Assembly (NCBI RefSeq): GCF_001577525.1
Contig: NZ_CP013015.1
Location: forward strand, 2,003,751 to 2,067,750
DNA from: Candidatus Desulfofervidus auxilii
Lineage (GTDB): Bacteria > Desulfobacterota > Desulfofervidia > Desulfofervidales > Desulfofervidaceae
Length of the DNA: 64,000 nt
Direction of reading: 5' to 3'
Shown: piece after piece, positions 42,374-50,981 of the stretch
Numbering within the stretch: the first letter of the stretch is position 1
Layout: every line of letters starts with the position of its first letter
Program-made: the position numbers and the translations under genes
The notes under the pieces: generated by a model
Databases searched by the model: none
What the model was told of the DNA's origin: nothing
The model's input: the letters and a program-made list of their open reading frames with translations, nothing else

Positions 42374-44122
42374 ATGAAACAGAGAATTTTAGTAATTGAT
42401 GAATCAGTTAGTGTGAGGAATTTTTTTAAAACTATCCTCAGTGATAAGTATCATGTAATTGTCTCTGATTTTAAAGAAGAAACATTTATTTTAGTAAAAA
42501 GTGAGGATATCAGTCTGGTTATCTTGGGAATAATTCAACCCATTTATAAAAAAATGACCTTTTTGAGGAGGTTGCTTTTAATCAACAAAACTTTAGCCAT
42601 TCTTTTGGTAGGAGATGAGCATATAAAGGATGAAATATCCAAAATTATGGATTATGAACTCATGGATTTTCTTACCAAACCCGGAAGTGCATATGAGCTA
42701 ACTAAAAAGGTAGAACGTTTACTCCTCCGTCGAGATATTCTGCGGTCAGGAATTTCTAAAGAAAAAGAGTCCAAAGAGCTCATTAAGTATTTGAAGATTT
42801 ATGAATCTCCTATACTTGGAGACCCTATAAAGCAACAGATTAGAGTGGCCTTGGATAACAACCTACCGGTTTTAATCACTGGAGAAAAAGGGGTAGGCAA
42901 AGAAATTACAGCCAAGATCATCCACTGGAATGGACCTCACAAAGGGGGAAAATGGATTAAAATTAATTGTTCTAATATTAACTCTCTACCAGAGATTTTC
43001 ACAGAAAAAACCAAGGTTGAATATGGCACTGTATATCTTGAGCAAATAGAAAGGCTAGACACAAAATGGCAGATAGTGCTTAGAGAATTTATTGAGGAAG
43101 GTTTGAATAACAATATTAGAGTAATTGCGGCTACCTCTGTCAATCTTCAAGAAAAAAAGGAAAAGGAAGAATTTGATAGTCACCTATTTTATCAATTGAG
43201 TATTATACCTATCCATCTCCTCCCTTTAAGAGAGAGAAAGGAAGACATTCCTGCCATTGCAGACTATTTTTTAAAGGAGGTAAGACAGAAGGCAAATATA
43301 AGAGCAAAGGAGTTCTCCCTTGATGCCTTAGAAGTCTTACAGAATTACTGGTGGCCTGGAAACCTAACAGAACTGAAAAGTGTGGTTGTTCGCAGTGCTA
43401 TTTTTTCAAAAGAAGAAGAAATTTCAGGTTCACAACTACTTTTTAGTCCAAAGGTTTTCCCTTCTCATAAAAAACCATGGGAAAGTGAGGATATATTATC
43501 TGTTGAAACTCTAGCGGTAAAACTGGCTCATAAAATCAAAAATCCCTTAGTGGCTATAAAAACCTTTGCTCAGCTCCTTCCTGAAATGTATGAAGATAAT
43601 GGTTTTCGCAACCAATTCTATCAAGTAGTGAATGAAAGTGCAGATAGGATTAACTACCTCGTAGAAAGAATTCTCAAATATGGAGAAATGACCTCTCCCA
43701 ATGCTACTATTACCGAACTTCAACCCATTTTACATAGACTTTTAGGAGAATTAGAAGATGTTGAGGTTCAAAAGGAATTTGCTCATTTATCAGATAGGGT
43801 ATGGATTGACCAAGAACATTTTTCTTTTATCTTTGATGGAATTATAAAAAGCATCACATCTTCTTTGCCTAAAAATAGCCCATTGATTATCAGAACACAT
43901 GATTTTGAGCCTGACGAAGAAGAGAAAAAAACCTTTGCTGATTTAGGTTTTCCTTCTAAAAAAGGAATACGCCTTGAAATATCCTATCCTAGAGTTACAA
44001 ATGAAATTGATTTAGAGTTAATTATAGCCAAGAGGGCTATGGCGCGGTTAGGAAGTATGAAAATTAAAAAAAGCGAACAAGAAAATACCATTGTGATAAA
44101 ATTACCTGGGATTCAAACATGA
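42374..44122 (+). CDS. Degenerate receiver - AAA+ - histidine kinase chimera
   Basis: A 582-residue protein with a domain order I do not recognise from known families. Residues 1-115 are a receiver whose phosphoacceptor Asp is replaced (Gly52 in LVILGIIQP); the acid pair Asp9/Glu10 and Lys102 remain. Residues about 145-350 form a sigma54-activator-like AAA+ domain with Walker A GEKGVGKE (170-177). The GAFTGA loop is deleted and Walker B is weakened to GTVYLEQ. Residues about 378-580 form a HisKA-like domain with His386 (LAHKIKNPLVAIKTF) and a decayed ATPase lacking the Asn box and DxGxG. The DHp region resembles that of the preceding kinase (LPE-YEDNGFR versus LPERFEDKEFR). It overlaps the NtrC-type gene by 4 nt. 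It is probably a scaffold or phosphotransfer modulator. Confidence 0.85.
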   Translation: MKQRILVIDESVSVRNFFKTILSDKYHVIVSDFKEETFILVKSEDISLVILGIIQPIYKKMTFLRRLLLINKTLAILLVGDEHIKDEISKIMDYELMDFLTKPGSAYELTKKVERLLLRRDILRSGISKEKESKELIKYLKIYESPILGDPIKQQIRVALDNNLPVLITGEKGVGKEITAKIIHWNGPHKGGKWIKINCSNINSLPEIFTEKTKVEYGTVYLEQIERLDTKWQIVLREFIEEGLNNNIRVIAATSVNLQEKKEKEEFDSHLFYQLSIIPIHLLPLRERKEDIPAIADYFLKEVRQKANIRAKEFSLDALEVLQNYWWPGNLTELKSVVVRSAIFSKEEEISGSQLLFSPKVFPSHKKPWESEDILSVETLAVKLAHKIKNPLVAIKTFAQLLPEMYEDNGFRNQFYQVVNESADRINYLVERILKYGEMTSPNATITELQPILHRLLGELEDVEVQKEFAHLSDRVWIDQEHFSFIFDGIIKSITSSLPKNSPLIIRTHDFEPDEEEKKTFADLGFPSKKGIRLEISYPRVTNEIDLELIIAKRAMARLGSMKIKKSEQENTIVIKLPGIQT

Positions 44123-45483
44123 GAATGCCCAAAATATTAGTAGTAGATGACGAACTTTCGGCTAGAGAGTCATTAAGAATGATTTTAAGTAAGGATTATA
44201 AACTTCTTCTGGCTTCTTCAGGCCAAGAGGCATTTCAAATTATGCAAAAAGAAGAATGTGATATTGTCCTCTTGGACATTCTCATGCCTGGTATGGACGG
44301 TTTTGAAATTCTCAAAGAAATGCGAAAAACCTATCCACACCTAACCATTATCATGATTACCGCAGTGGATACTGCCAAGGCAGCGTTAGAGGCCATAAAT
44401 TTAGGTGCGTATCATTATATCACCAAACCATTTGATGTCCATGAAATTAAATCCATTGTAAAAAAGGCCCTTTCTGAAAAATTGGTTTCCTATACTACCC
44501 CTCAAATCATAGGAAAGAGCAGGGAGATAAAGGAAGTCTTAGATATAGTAAAAAGGATTTCCCAAAGTAAGGCTCCGGTATTAATTCTTGGGGAAAGCGG
44601 AACAGGAAAGGAACTAATAGCCCGTGCTATTCACTTCCAAAGTCCGCGTAAACATAAACCATTTATAGTGATGAATTGTGCTGCCATTCCGGATAATTTG
44701 ATTGAAAGTGAGCTTTTCGGCTATGAAAAAGGAGCATTTACAGATGCTAAAGAAAGAAGGCTAGGTAGATTTGAATTAGCTGATGGCGGAACATTATTCA
44801 TGGATGAGATAGCTGACCTGAGCCCAAGCACTCAAGCCAAAGTGCTCAGATTCCTGCAATTTCAGGAATTTATGAGAGTTGGAGGGAGTAAAACCATAAA
44901 AATAAATGTAAGGTTTATTGCAGCTACTAATAAGGACCTGAAGAAGGCAGTGCAAGATGGAAAATTCAGGGAAGACCTTTATTACCGCATTAAAGTAATT
45001 CCTATTTACATACCACCTTTGAGAGAAAGAAAGGAAGACATTCCTCTGTTAGTCAACCACTTCATCAAAAAAATTAGTCAAAAGGAGAAAAAGGAAATTA
45101 AAGGTATTTCTAAAGAGGCCTTAGATTATTTTATTAGATATGATTGGCCTGGAAATGTCAGAGAGTTAGAAAATATGGTTGAACGTATAATAGCCTTTTC
45201 AACCAGCGACTTTATCACAGAAGAGGATTTACCAGAGGAATTGAAACTGGCGAAACCGTCGAAGCTCATTCCCTCAAGGTTAAAAGATAATAAAATGAGT
45301 CTACTTCAAGCTGAGAAAGAATTGGAAAGGGCTTTAATCATGAATGCTTTAAAAAAAGCTAATTTTGTGCAGACCAAGGCTGCTCAAATATTGGGAATAT
45401 CCAGAAGAATCTTAAAATATAAAATGGACAAGCTAAATATCAAATTTCCCAATGATATTAAAAATCTTCCAAATGAATATTAA
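44119..45483 (+). CDS. Sigma54-dependent response regulator (NtrC family)
   Basis: A 454-residue activator: receiver with Asp10, Asp11, phosphoacceptor Asp53 (LLDILMPGMDG) and Lys103; AAA+ domain with Walker A GESGTGKE (158-165), loop GAFTDA (205-210, Gly to Asp variant of GAFTGA), Walker B GTLFMDEIADL, and arginine finger region; Fis-type HTH at the C-terminus (TKAAQILGISRRILKYKMDK). It should activate sigma54 promoters when phosphorylated, most likely by the 951-residue kinase. It ends the cluster. The regulated promoter is not evident in the window. Confidence 0.93.
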   Translation: MRMPKILVVDDELSARESLRMILSKDYKLLLASSGQEAFQIMQKEECDIVLLDILMPGMDGFEILKEMRKTYPHLTIIMITAVDTAKAALEAINLGAYHYITKPFDVHEIKSIVKKALSEKLVSYTTPQIIGKSREIKEVLDIVKRISQSKAPVLILGESGTGKELIARAIHFQSPRKHKPFIVMNCAAIPDNLIESELFGYEKGAFTDAKERRLGRFELADGGTLFMDEIADLSPSTQAKVLRFLQFQEFMRVGGSKTIKINVRFIAATNKDLKKAVQDGKFREDLYYRIKVIPIYIPPLRERKEDIPLLVNHFIKKISQKEKKEIKGISKEALDYFIRYDWPGNVRELENMVERIIAFSTSDFITEEDLPEELKLAKPSKLIPSRLKDNKMSLLQAEKELERALIMNALKKANFVQTKAAQILGISRRILKYKMDKLNIKFPNDIKNLPNEY

Positions 45484-45538
45484 TAACGTAGCGACCCCCC
45501 TTAGGATGGACAAACCCGTTCTGTATCAAAAAAGATTT

Positions 45539-46432
45539 TTACTTTAGAGGTAGTTTTATAGTAAAAGTGCTTCCCTTTCCTAACTCACTTTTTACATCAA
45601 TAATGCCACCATGTTTCTCAATGATTCCATAACTAACAAAAAGACCCAAACCCGTGCCTTTTCCTGCTTCTTTAGTTGTATAAAAAGGTGCAAAAATGTG
45701 GTCTAAATCTTCAGAGGCTATACCGCGTCCATTATCTTTAAAAGAAATTTCAAGGTAATCTTTCTCAGGCAAATATTGCACAGTTATTTCTAAAATTCCC
45801 TCCACATCCATAGCTTCTATGGCATTTATGGTCAAATTAGTGAAAACTTGCTCTAATTGATCTGTGTCTCCATATATTTCGGGTAGTTCTGGTGGGAATG
45901 TCATTTGTATTTTAATAGCCTTCTTTTTGATTTTATATTCTAAAAAATTTAATACATTGAGGACTGACTTTTTGACATTTACCTTTTCCTTTTTTTCGGT
46001 CTCTCTCCTTGAAAAATCAAGAAGATGCCTGAGCATTGAAGAAACTTTATCTAATGATTCCTTAACACGCATAATCCTCTCTGCCAGCTTGGGTTCTAAT
46101 GCTTCTTGTTGTAACAATATTAAATCTATGTTCCCAATGGCCGGAGTAATCACATTATTGATTTCGTGAGCCATACTAGCTGCCAATTGACCTGTTAAAG
46201 CCATCCTAGCAGACCTCACCAGTTGTTCTTTAGTTAAGTCTAATTGAACGGCTTTCTCTCTTTCCTTCTTAAAAATCTTGGCCAGGTCTTGGGCATACCT
46301 CAAAGTTTGTTTTTCCATTATTTCCAATTCTTTTTTCAGTTTTTCTACTGATTCTTCAGATCTTGCATACATATTTAAAAACATACCATAATAATTCTCA
46401 AAATACAACAAAAAATTTGCAGAATGAGACAA
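45539..46432 (-). CDS. Soluble sensor histidine kinase
   Basis: A 297-residue kinase without a membrane segment. An N-terminal coiled coil (about 25-75) leads to HisKA with His89 (LAASMAHEINNVITPAIGN) and an HATPase domain containing NLTINAIEAM, DNGRGIASEDL, FYTTKEAGKGTGLGLFVSYG. All key motifs are present. The start may instead be Met18 or Met21. It is convergent with the NtrC-type regulator and has no adjacent response regulator on its own strand. It could therefore feed into the neighbouring pathway, but this is not shown by sequence. Confidence 0.88.
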   Translation of the reverse strand: MSHSANFLLYFENYYGMFLNMYARSEESVEKLKKELEIMEKQTLRYAQDLAKIFKKEREKAVQLDLTKEQLVRSARMALTGQLAASMAHEINNVITPAIGNIDLILLQQEALEPKLAERIMRVKESLDKVSSMLRHLLDFSRRETEKKEKVNVKKSVLNVLNFLEYKIKKKAIKIQMTFPPELPEIYGDTDQLEQVFTNLTINAIEAMDVEGILEITVQYLPEKDYLEISFKDNGRGIASEDLDHIFAPFYTTKEAGKGTGLGLFVSYGIIEKHGGIIDVKSELGKGSTFTIKLPLK

Positions 46433-46485
46433 AGATGCCCCAAAAATTTATGTCTTGCTTGGTGATTCTGGATTGAAAACTATTT

Positions 46486-47481
46486 TTATAAGGAAATAGC
46501 CATTTTAGCGGCTAATTTTATGGCTTCTACCAAGCTATGTTCATCAGCAATGCCCTTTCCCGCAATATCATAAGCCGTGCCGTGGTCAACTGAGGTGCGG
46601 ATAATGGGCAAGCCCATGGTTACATTTACTCCGTCCTTAAAATGCAAAAGTTTAAAAGGGATTAATCCCTGGTCATGATACATGGAGATTACTACATTAT
46701 AATGTCCTTCTTTGGCCCAATAAAAGAGGGTATCTGGGGGAAATGGTCCTTCTACATTAAATCCTTTTGCTTTAGCTTTTTTAACCGCCGGTATGATCAT
46801 TTTTATCTCTTCCTGACCCATTAAACCTGCTTCTCCAGCATGGGGATTGAGACCAGCTACGGCCATAAGGGGTTTTTTTATTTTTAATCTGTTTTCAAAA
46901 AAATGATGGGTAAGCTCTATCAAATCAAGGAGTTTTTCCTGATTAATTAATTGGGGCACATCTTTTAAAGGCACATGAATAGTAGCAAGCACTACCCTCA
47001 ATTTCTCTCCTACAAATAGCATGGCATAGCGTTTAGTATCAGTTAACTCTGCTAATAATTCAGTATGTCCCGAAAAAGGGATACCTGAGGCATTAATTAG
47101 GGCCTTATTGACAGGACAGGTTACTATACCATCTACCTTTTTTTCTAAGGCCAGAGAAACGGCTGTTTTAATATAATGAACCGCTGCTTTACCTACTGCT
47201 GGTGAAGGCTGTCCATAAATCAAGTCCCTTTCATCTAAATGAGAGACAGGAAATAGAAAAATGGTGCCTGGAGCGGAGGCAGCTTTTTCCTCCCAAGGTG
47301 GAGGCACTAATTTTATTTGTTTTTTACATATATAAGCTGCCTTTTCTAATGCCCCTTTATCCCCAATGACTACTAATTGGCAAGATTGATAAATATCTCT
47401 GTGATATGAAGCCTTGATTACAATCTCAGGCCCAATTCCACATACATCTCCCAGCGTAATGGCCAAACAAATTGGTTTCAT
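46486..47481 (-). CDS. pdxA: 4-hydroxythreonine-4-phosphate dehydrogenase
   Basis: PdxA oxidises 4-hydroxythreonine 4-phosphate in deoxyxylulose-independent pyridoxal phosphate synthesis. The 331-residue protein begins AITLGDVCGIGPEIVIKA and contains the metal-binding FSGHTELLAE with His, LNPHAGEAGLMGQEE, and FPPDTLFYWAKE, MYHDQGLIPFK, VDHGTAYDIAGKG. The pattern is complete. It lies 3 bp after the MscS gene on the - strand. A bacterial PdxA2-type role in other catabolism is an alternative, but PLP synthesis is the default. Confidence 0.94.
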   Translation of the reverse strand: MKPICLAITLGDVCGIGPEIVIKASYHRDIYQSCQLVVIGDKGALEKAAYICKKQIKLVPPPWEEKAASAPGTIFLFPVSHLDERDLIYGQPSPAVGKAAVHYIKTAVSLALEKKVDGIVTCPVNKALINASGIPFSGHTELLAELTDTKRYAMLFVGEKLRVVLATIHVPLKDVPQLINQEKLLDLIELTHHFFENRLKIKKPLMAVAGLNPHAGEAGLMGQEEIKMIIPAVKKAKAKGFNVEGPFPPDTLFYWAKEGHYNVVISMYHDQGLIPFKLLHFKDGVNVTMGLPIIRTSVDHGTAYDIAGKGIADEHSLVEAIKLAAKMAISL

Positions 47482-47484
47482 AGT

Positions 47485-48582
47485 CTATTTTGGTTTAAAA
47501 GACTCCTTTAATTTTTTCTGAATTTGGTCAGAAAGGCTGCGAATGTGAATATCTCTTTGGGGAAATGGAATTTCAATCCCTGCCTCAGAAAGTTTTTGAT
47601 ATAAATTAAAGTAGTAATCACTTATGAGTTCCTTAGTAGATTTTCTTAATCTGTGCATACGACACCATACAATTAGACTGAAATCAAGAGAACTATCTCC
47701 AAAGCCAGTAAATAACACCTTGGTTTTATGTTGTTTGTCTTCTGAGGTAAGAGGGGTTTCTTGAGCCACTTCATAGGCCACTTTAGCCACCTGTTGAGGG
47801 TCACTGCCATAAGCTACCCCAAAGGGAATATGCAATCTCCGCCAGTCATCATCATAGGTCCAAGTAGTCACCCGATTAGAGATAAACTCAGCATTAGGGA
47901 CAATTACATCTAAGCCATCATATGTCCTGATTACCGTAGAACGCATGTTAATCCTTTTGATTTCTCCTGTAAGGTTTCCTCCCACTTCCACAATATCACC
48001 CACTTTTATGGCTCGTTCGGAGAGGAGAATAATGCCACTTATAAAATTATTGGCAATGGTCTGTAAGCCAAATCCTATTCCCACACCCAATGCTCCAAGG
48101 ATAATGGTGATTTGACTGATATCAACTCCTATTACAGAAAGGGCAATAATGAACACAATAAATATCCCTAAATAATAACCCAGCGTGATAAGAGAGATAA
48201 AACGGGAATAAAGTTCAGGGCTTCTATTTGAAAGTATTTGCTCAAACCGCCGTTTCACCCATTTTAAAACATAAAGGCCAATCACTAAGGTAATCAGAAA
48301 TTTTATTAAAGTGGCCAAAGAAAATGGAGTTTTGCCTATGGTGATAATAGGAGAATAAATGATGTTCTTTATTTTACTCCCTGTTGTAATACCTTGGTCT
48401 CGAAACCAAACATAGATTTTTTCTTGCAAATTAGATTTTATCTTTATTAAATCAGGTAGAATACTTATTTCAAATATAGCTATATGGTTATTTTCTTGAT
48501 TAGTTAAATTGGCCAAAGTGGGAGAAAAGGGAGATAATATTACTAAAATAGCAAAACATATAACCAATATAGCTTTTTTCAC
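47485..48582 (-). CDS. MscS family mechanosensitive ion channel
   Basis: A 365-residue small-conductance mechanosensitive channel homologue. A signal-like N-terminus and three to four hydrophobic segments lead to the pore helix TM3 (TIILGALGVGIGFGLQTIAN) and the MscS beta domain (GDIVEVGGNLTGEIKRINMR, TVIRTYDGLDVIVPNAEFIS). A C-terminal domain ends FPQRDIHIRSL. The channel would release solutes on hypo-osmotic shock. It is transcribed with pdxA. Confidence 0.92.
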   Translation of the reverse strand: MKKAILVICFAILVILSPFSPTLANLTNQENNHIAIFEISILPDLIKIKSNLQEKIYVWFRDQGITTGSKIKNIIYSPIITIGKTPFSLATLIKFLITLVIGLYVLKWVKRRFEQILSNRSPELYSRFISLITLGYYLGIFIVFIIALSVIGVDISQITIILGALGVGIGFGLQTIANNFISGIILLSERAIKVGDIVEVGGNLTGEIKRINMRSTVIRTYDGLDVIVPNAEFISNRVTTWTYDDDWRRLHIPFGVAYGSDPQQVAKVAYEVAQETPLTSEDKQHKTKVLFTGFGDSSLDFSLIVWCRMHRLRKSTKELISDYYFNLYQKLSEAGIEIPFPQRDIHIRSLSDQIQKKLKESFKPK

Positions 48583-48684
48583 ATTTGAGATTATAGATAA
48601 TTTAAGAAAAAAAACAATATTATCTATATAAACAGTTAGAACTTCGTCAAAGTAATTTTAACGGAGATCCAAATGATAAGCACA

Positions 48685-48704
48685 CCTGTCTGCCGACAGG
48701 CAGG
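48685..48704 (+). repeat. Dispersed palindromic 20-mer, copy 3
   Basis: CCTGTCTGCCGACAGGCAGG, identical to 34651-34670 and inverted relative to 16006-16025. It is again intergenic. Confidence 0.8.
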
Positions 48705-48914
48705 ATGGCTCAATGCAGAATGCAAATTGAAAAATGCAAAATCGCCTTCTGTCAAATTGGAACGTTAGCACGTTTGCACGTTAGAATTGGGAATTAGGAA
48801 CTGGGAATTGGGAATTTCTATTTTCTGTTTTCTATTTTCTTAACTGTATCTTGTAGGTTTGACCTCAATTCCACTACATTTGGCTATTTCATTCCCTCAC
48901 TATTTCACTACTCA

Positions 48915-49042
48915 CTGATTTAATGTTTTGGCATTTAGACATTTGGATTTCATTTGGCATTTGGATTTTGAAATTTGGATTTTTTAGACCATATTTAAAC
49001 GTTTGTCCTTTTTGTTAAATTACTTATGGCCTGACTTTAACA
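48915..49042 (-). repeat. Dispersed intergenic repeat, copy B (inverted)
   Basis: The reverse complement of this stretch matches 34711-34806. The central block of about 28 bases (near 48987-49014) is absent from copy A. Both copies lie 55-325 bases from a copy of the palindromic 20-mer. Confidence 0.75.
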
Positions 49043-49138
49043 TAGTCCTATATAAACAGTTTGATGCTGCTTATTAAGATGGAAGCTTAAGCAGAATCCT
49101 GTCTCTAAGAAAAAATGCGAAGCCAGGAAAGAATAGGT

Positions 49139-49483
49139 TTAGTAAGTTAGATGAAAAGCTCCTAAAACAGCCTTTCCAGCATAGTATTCTTGGTTAAAAA
49201 TTTTTACCGCTTCTTTAGTGGGTAAAGTTATTATCTTAATACCCCTTTCCTTTAATTTCTCTTGTAAAACTGGGGTAGGCTTCAATAAGCCACACGTCCC
49301 GGTTCCAATAATTAGTATTTCTACATCTTTCTTTAAAAAGCACGATAAATCTCTCCAGTCTATTTTATACCTTTCTTTTCGCCACCAGAAAGGACAAACT
49401 TTATTTTTGGCTATGACTACATCTTGGGAATAAGTTTTCCCATTGATCACTATATGGCCAAAACGAAATTCTTTAATCACCAC
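49139..49483 (-). CDS. Mth938-like (DUF498) domain protein
   Basis: A small protein of about 114 residues matching the Mth938/NDUFAF3 domain: FRFGHIVINGKTYSQDVVI, ILIIGTGTCGLLKPTPVLQE, and GIKIITLPTKEAVKIFN. Bacterial function is unknown; mitochondrial homologues help complex I assembly. The open frame reaches an ATG at 49522, but GTG at 49483 lies 11 bases after AAGGAG and fits the family N-terminus better. It overlaps rnhB by 11 nt, so it is the last gene of the trmD-rplS-rnhB operon. Confidence 0.85.
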   Translation of the reverse strand: MVIKEFRFGHIVINGKTYSQDVVIAKNKVCPFWWRKERYKIDWRDLSCFLKKDVEILIIGTGTCGLLKPTPVLQEKLKERGIKIITLPTKEAVKIFNQEYYAGKAVLGAFHLTY

Positions 49484-50072
49484 AAGGCCTGAAACTCCTT
49501 CTATGAAGATAACAAAGCCCATAGTTTTTTATGGCCTGTTTATGTTCCGCTGTAGGATAACCCTTATTTTTCTTTAAATTATATTGGGGGAATAGGTCAT
49601 GATAGGCAATCATAACCTGATCCCGATACACTTTGGCCACAATGGAGGCAGCAGCAATAGAGATACTTTGGCTATCTCCATGTTTTAGACAAATTTGGGG
49701 CAAAGAGACATTAACTTTATATAAACCATCAATAAGTAAATAATCAGGACGGGTTTTTAAACTAAGAATAGCACGCCGCATGGCCTCTAAAGATGCTTGA
49801 AGGATATTAAGACTATCTATCTCTTCAGGCATGCAAATTCCAATACTGATAGCCACTGCCTTTTTAAAAATTTCTATTAAGCATTTTTCTCTAGCTTGAG
49901 GGGATAACTTTTTGGAATCATTTACACCATTCAATTTCACTCGAGGTGGTAAAATGACAGTTGCTGCCACTACTGGACCGGCGAGACAACCTCGTCCTGC
50001 CTCATCTACCCCTGCCAAATAATTATAACCATTTTGCCACAAAATCTCTTCATGTTCTAAGGTAGGAAACAT
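49473..50072 (-). CDS. rnhB: Ribonuclease HII
   Basis: RNase HII nicks at ribonucleotides in DNA. The sequence has the active-site motif AGVDEAGRGCLAGPVVAAT, the second Asp in LLIDGLYKV, and SIAAASIVAKVYRDQVM with HRRSF later. It is about 199 residues. ATG at 50072 overlaps the rplS stop as TGATG; a GTG one codon upstream is also open. It is located after rplS, the common rplS-rnhB order. Confidence 0.95.
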   Translation of the reverse strand: MFPTLEHEEILWQNGYNYLAGVDEAGRGCLAGPVVAATVILPPRVKLNGVNDSKKLSPQAREKCLIEIFKKAVAISIGICMPEEIDSLNILQASLEAMRRAILSLKTRPDYLLIDGLYKVNVSLPQICLKHGDSQSISIAAASIVAKVYRDQVMIAYHDLFPQYNLKKNKGYPTAEHKQAIKNYGLCYLHRRSFRPCGD

Positions 50073-50416
50073 CACAGTCCTTTCTCCTCCAAACGAGTTG
50101 CTTTTCCCTTTAATTCACGCAAATAATAAAGTTTGGCCCTTCTTACTTTTCCCCGAAAGGTAACTTCTATTTTTTCTATAGTGGGAGAAAACAGGGGGAA
50201 GGTTTTCTCTACGCCTACTCCATAGGAAACCTTTCTTACCGTAAAGGTGGTGCCTGTGCCAGAACCCCTTTTTCTAATTACTACTCCTTTAAATACCTGA
50301 ATACGTTGTTTCCCTTCTTCTGTAATACGTTGATAAACCTTAACTGTATTTCCTGGTTCAATAGGTGGCAAATCAAGACGCATGTGCTCTTTTTCAATCA
50401 TCTGGATGACATCCAT
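50072..50416 (-). CDS. rplS: 50S ribosomal protein L19
   Basis: L19 lies at the 30S-50S interface. The 114-residue product has the family core [60 protein letters not shown] and the basic [17 protein letters not shown] tail. It overlaps the upstream RNA methyltransferase gene by 23 nt and is preceded by an AGGAGG-type site within that gene. It belongs to the trmD-SPOUT-rplS-rnhB unit. Confidence 0.97.
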   Translation of the reverse strand: MDVIQMIEKEHMRLDLPPIEPGNTVKVYQRITEEGKQRIQVFKGVVIRKRGSGTGTTFTVRKVSYGVGVEKTFPLFSPTIEKIEVTFRGKVRRAKLYYLRELKGKATRLEEKGL

Positions 50417-50981
50417 TTTCTCCTCCTAAAAGCCTGTCTAAAATAATAGCCGCGGCAGTTCTCACCGAAAGATGATTATAGCTGCCCATGCCATAGATGG
50501 GTTTTAAAACATAATTTGATTGAGAAATCAAGTCCTCAGTCAATCCCCAGGCTGTGCCAAAGAGGATAAGAAATGGAGATTTTTTTTCTCTAAGAAGTAG
50601 CCTAGCTTGAGCATAGTCTAAATTATAATTATCATAACAGGCAGAAGTAGCTATTGTTTGGGGTGTTTTGTTCCATTTATCTCTTATAAAGGAAATTGCA
50701 TCTTCTAGGCCATATACACAATGAATAAGATATAAAGGTGGTTTTCGCCTAGGGTTGTATTTTCCTCCATACCCCTTTAACCAATGGGCCAAAAATCTCT
50801 GGACAAGGGCATGTTGGTCTTCTAAAGGGTTAATAATGAAATAACCTCCCAATTCATAAGTCTTAGCCAACCTGGCAATATCATGAAGATTTATTGTGGC
50901 TACCGCGGAAATGACTACTTCTTTATGTTTGTTGTAAACAGGATAATGAACTAAGCCAATATATATGTGATAGTTATTCAT
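50394..50981 (-). CDS. Predicted SAM-dependent RNA methyltransferase (SPOUT, RNA_Me_trans family)
   Basis: A protein of about 195 residues beginning [20 protein letters not shown] and containing [20 protein letters not shown]. Later it has [20 protein letters not shown] and [20 protein letters not shown], the knotted SAM site typical of SPOUT enzymes. It matches the family often found between trmD and rplS in Desulfobacterota, Aquificae and Thermotogae. Its RNA target is not established. ATG at 50981 overlaps the trmD stop by 8 nt; a GTG at 50996 is an alternative. Confidence 0.85.
   Translation of the reverse strand: MNNYHIYIGLVHYPVYNKHKEVVISAVATINLHDIARLAKTYELGGYFIINPLEDQHALVQRFLAHWLKGYGGKYNPRRKPPLYLIHCVYGLEDAISFIRDKWNKTPQTIATSACYDNYNLDYAQARLLLREKKSPFLILFGTAWGLTEDLISQSNYVLKPIYGMGSYNHLSVRTAAAIILDRLLGGENGCHPDD

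Larger units (their letters stand above)
48583..49138. other. Repeat-rich intergenic region
   Basis: No gene found. It holds the 20-mer palindrome (48685-48704), ACGTTAGCACGTTTGCACGTTAG-type words (about 48762-48785, described in parts), GAATTGGGAATTAGGAACTG and following variants (48784-48816), TTCTATTTTCTGTTTTCT and following (48815-48840), and the dispersed repeat 48915-49042. The composition is word-like and low in complexity. Confidence 0.6.
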
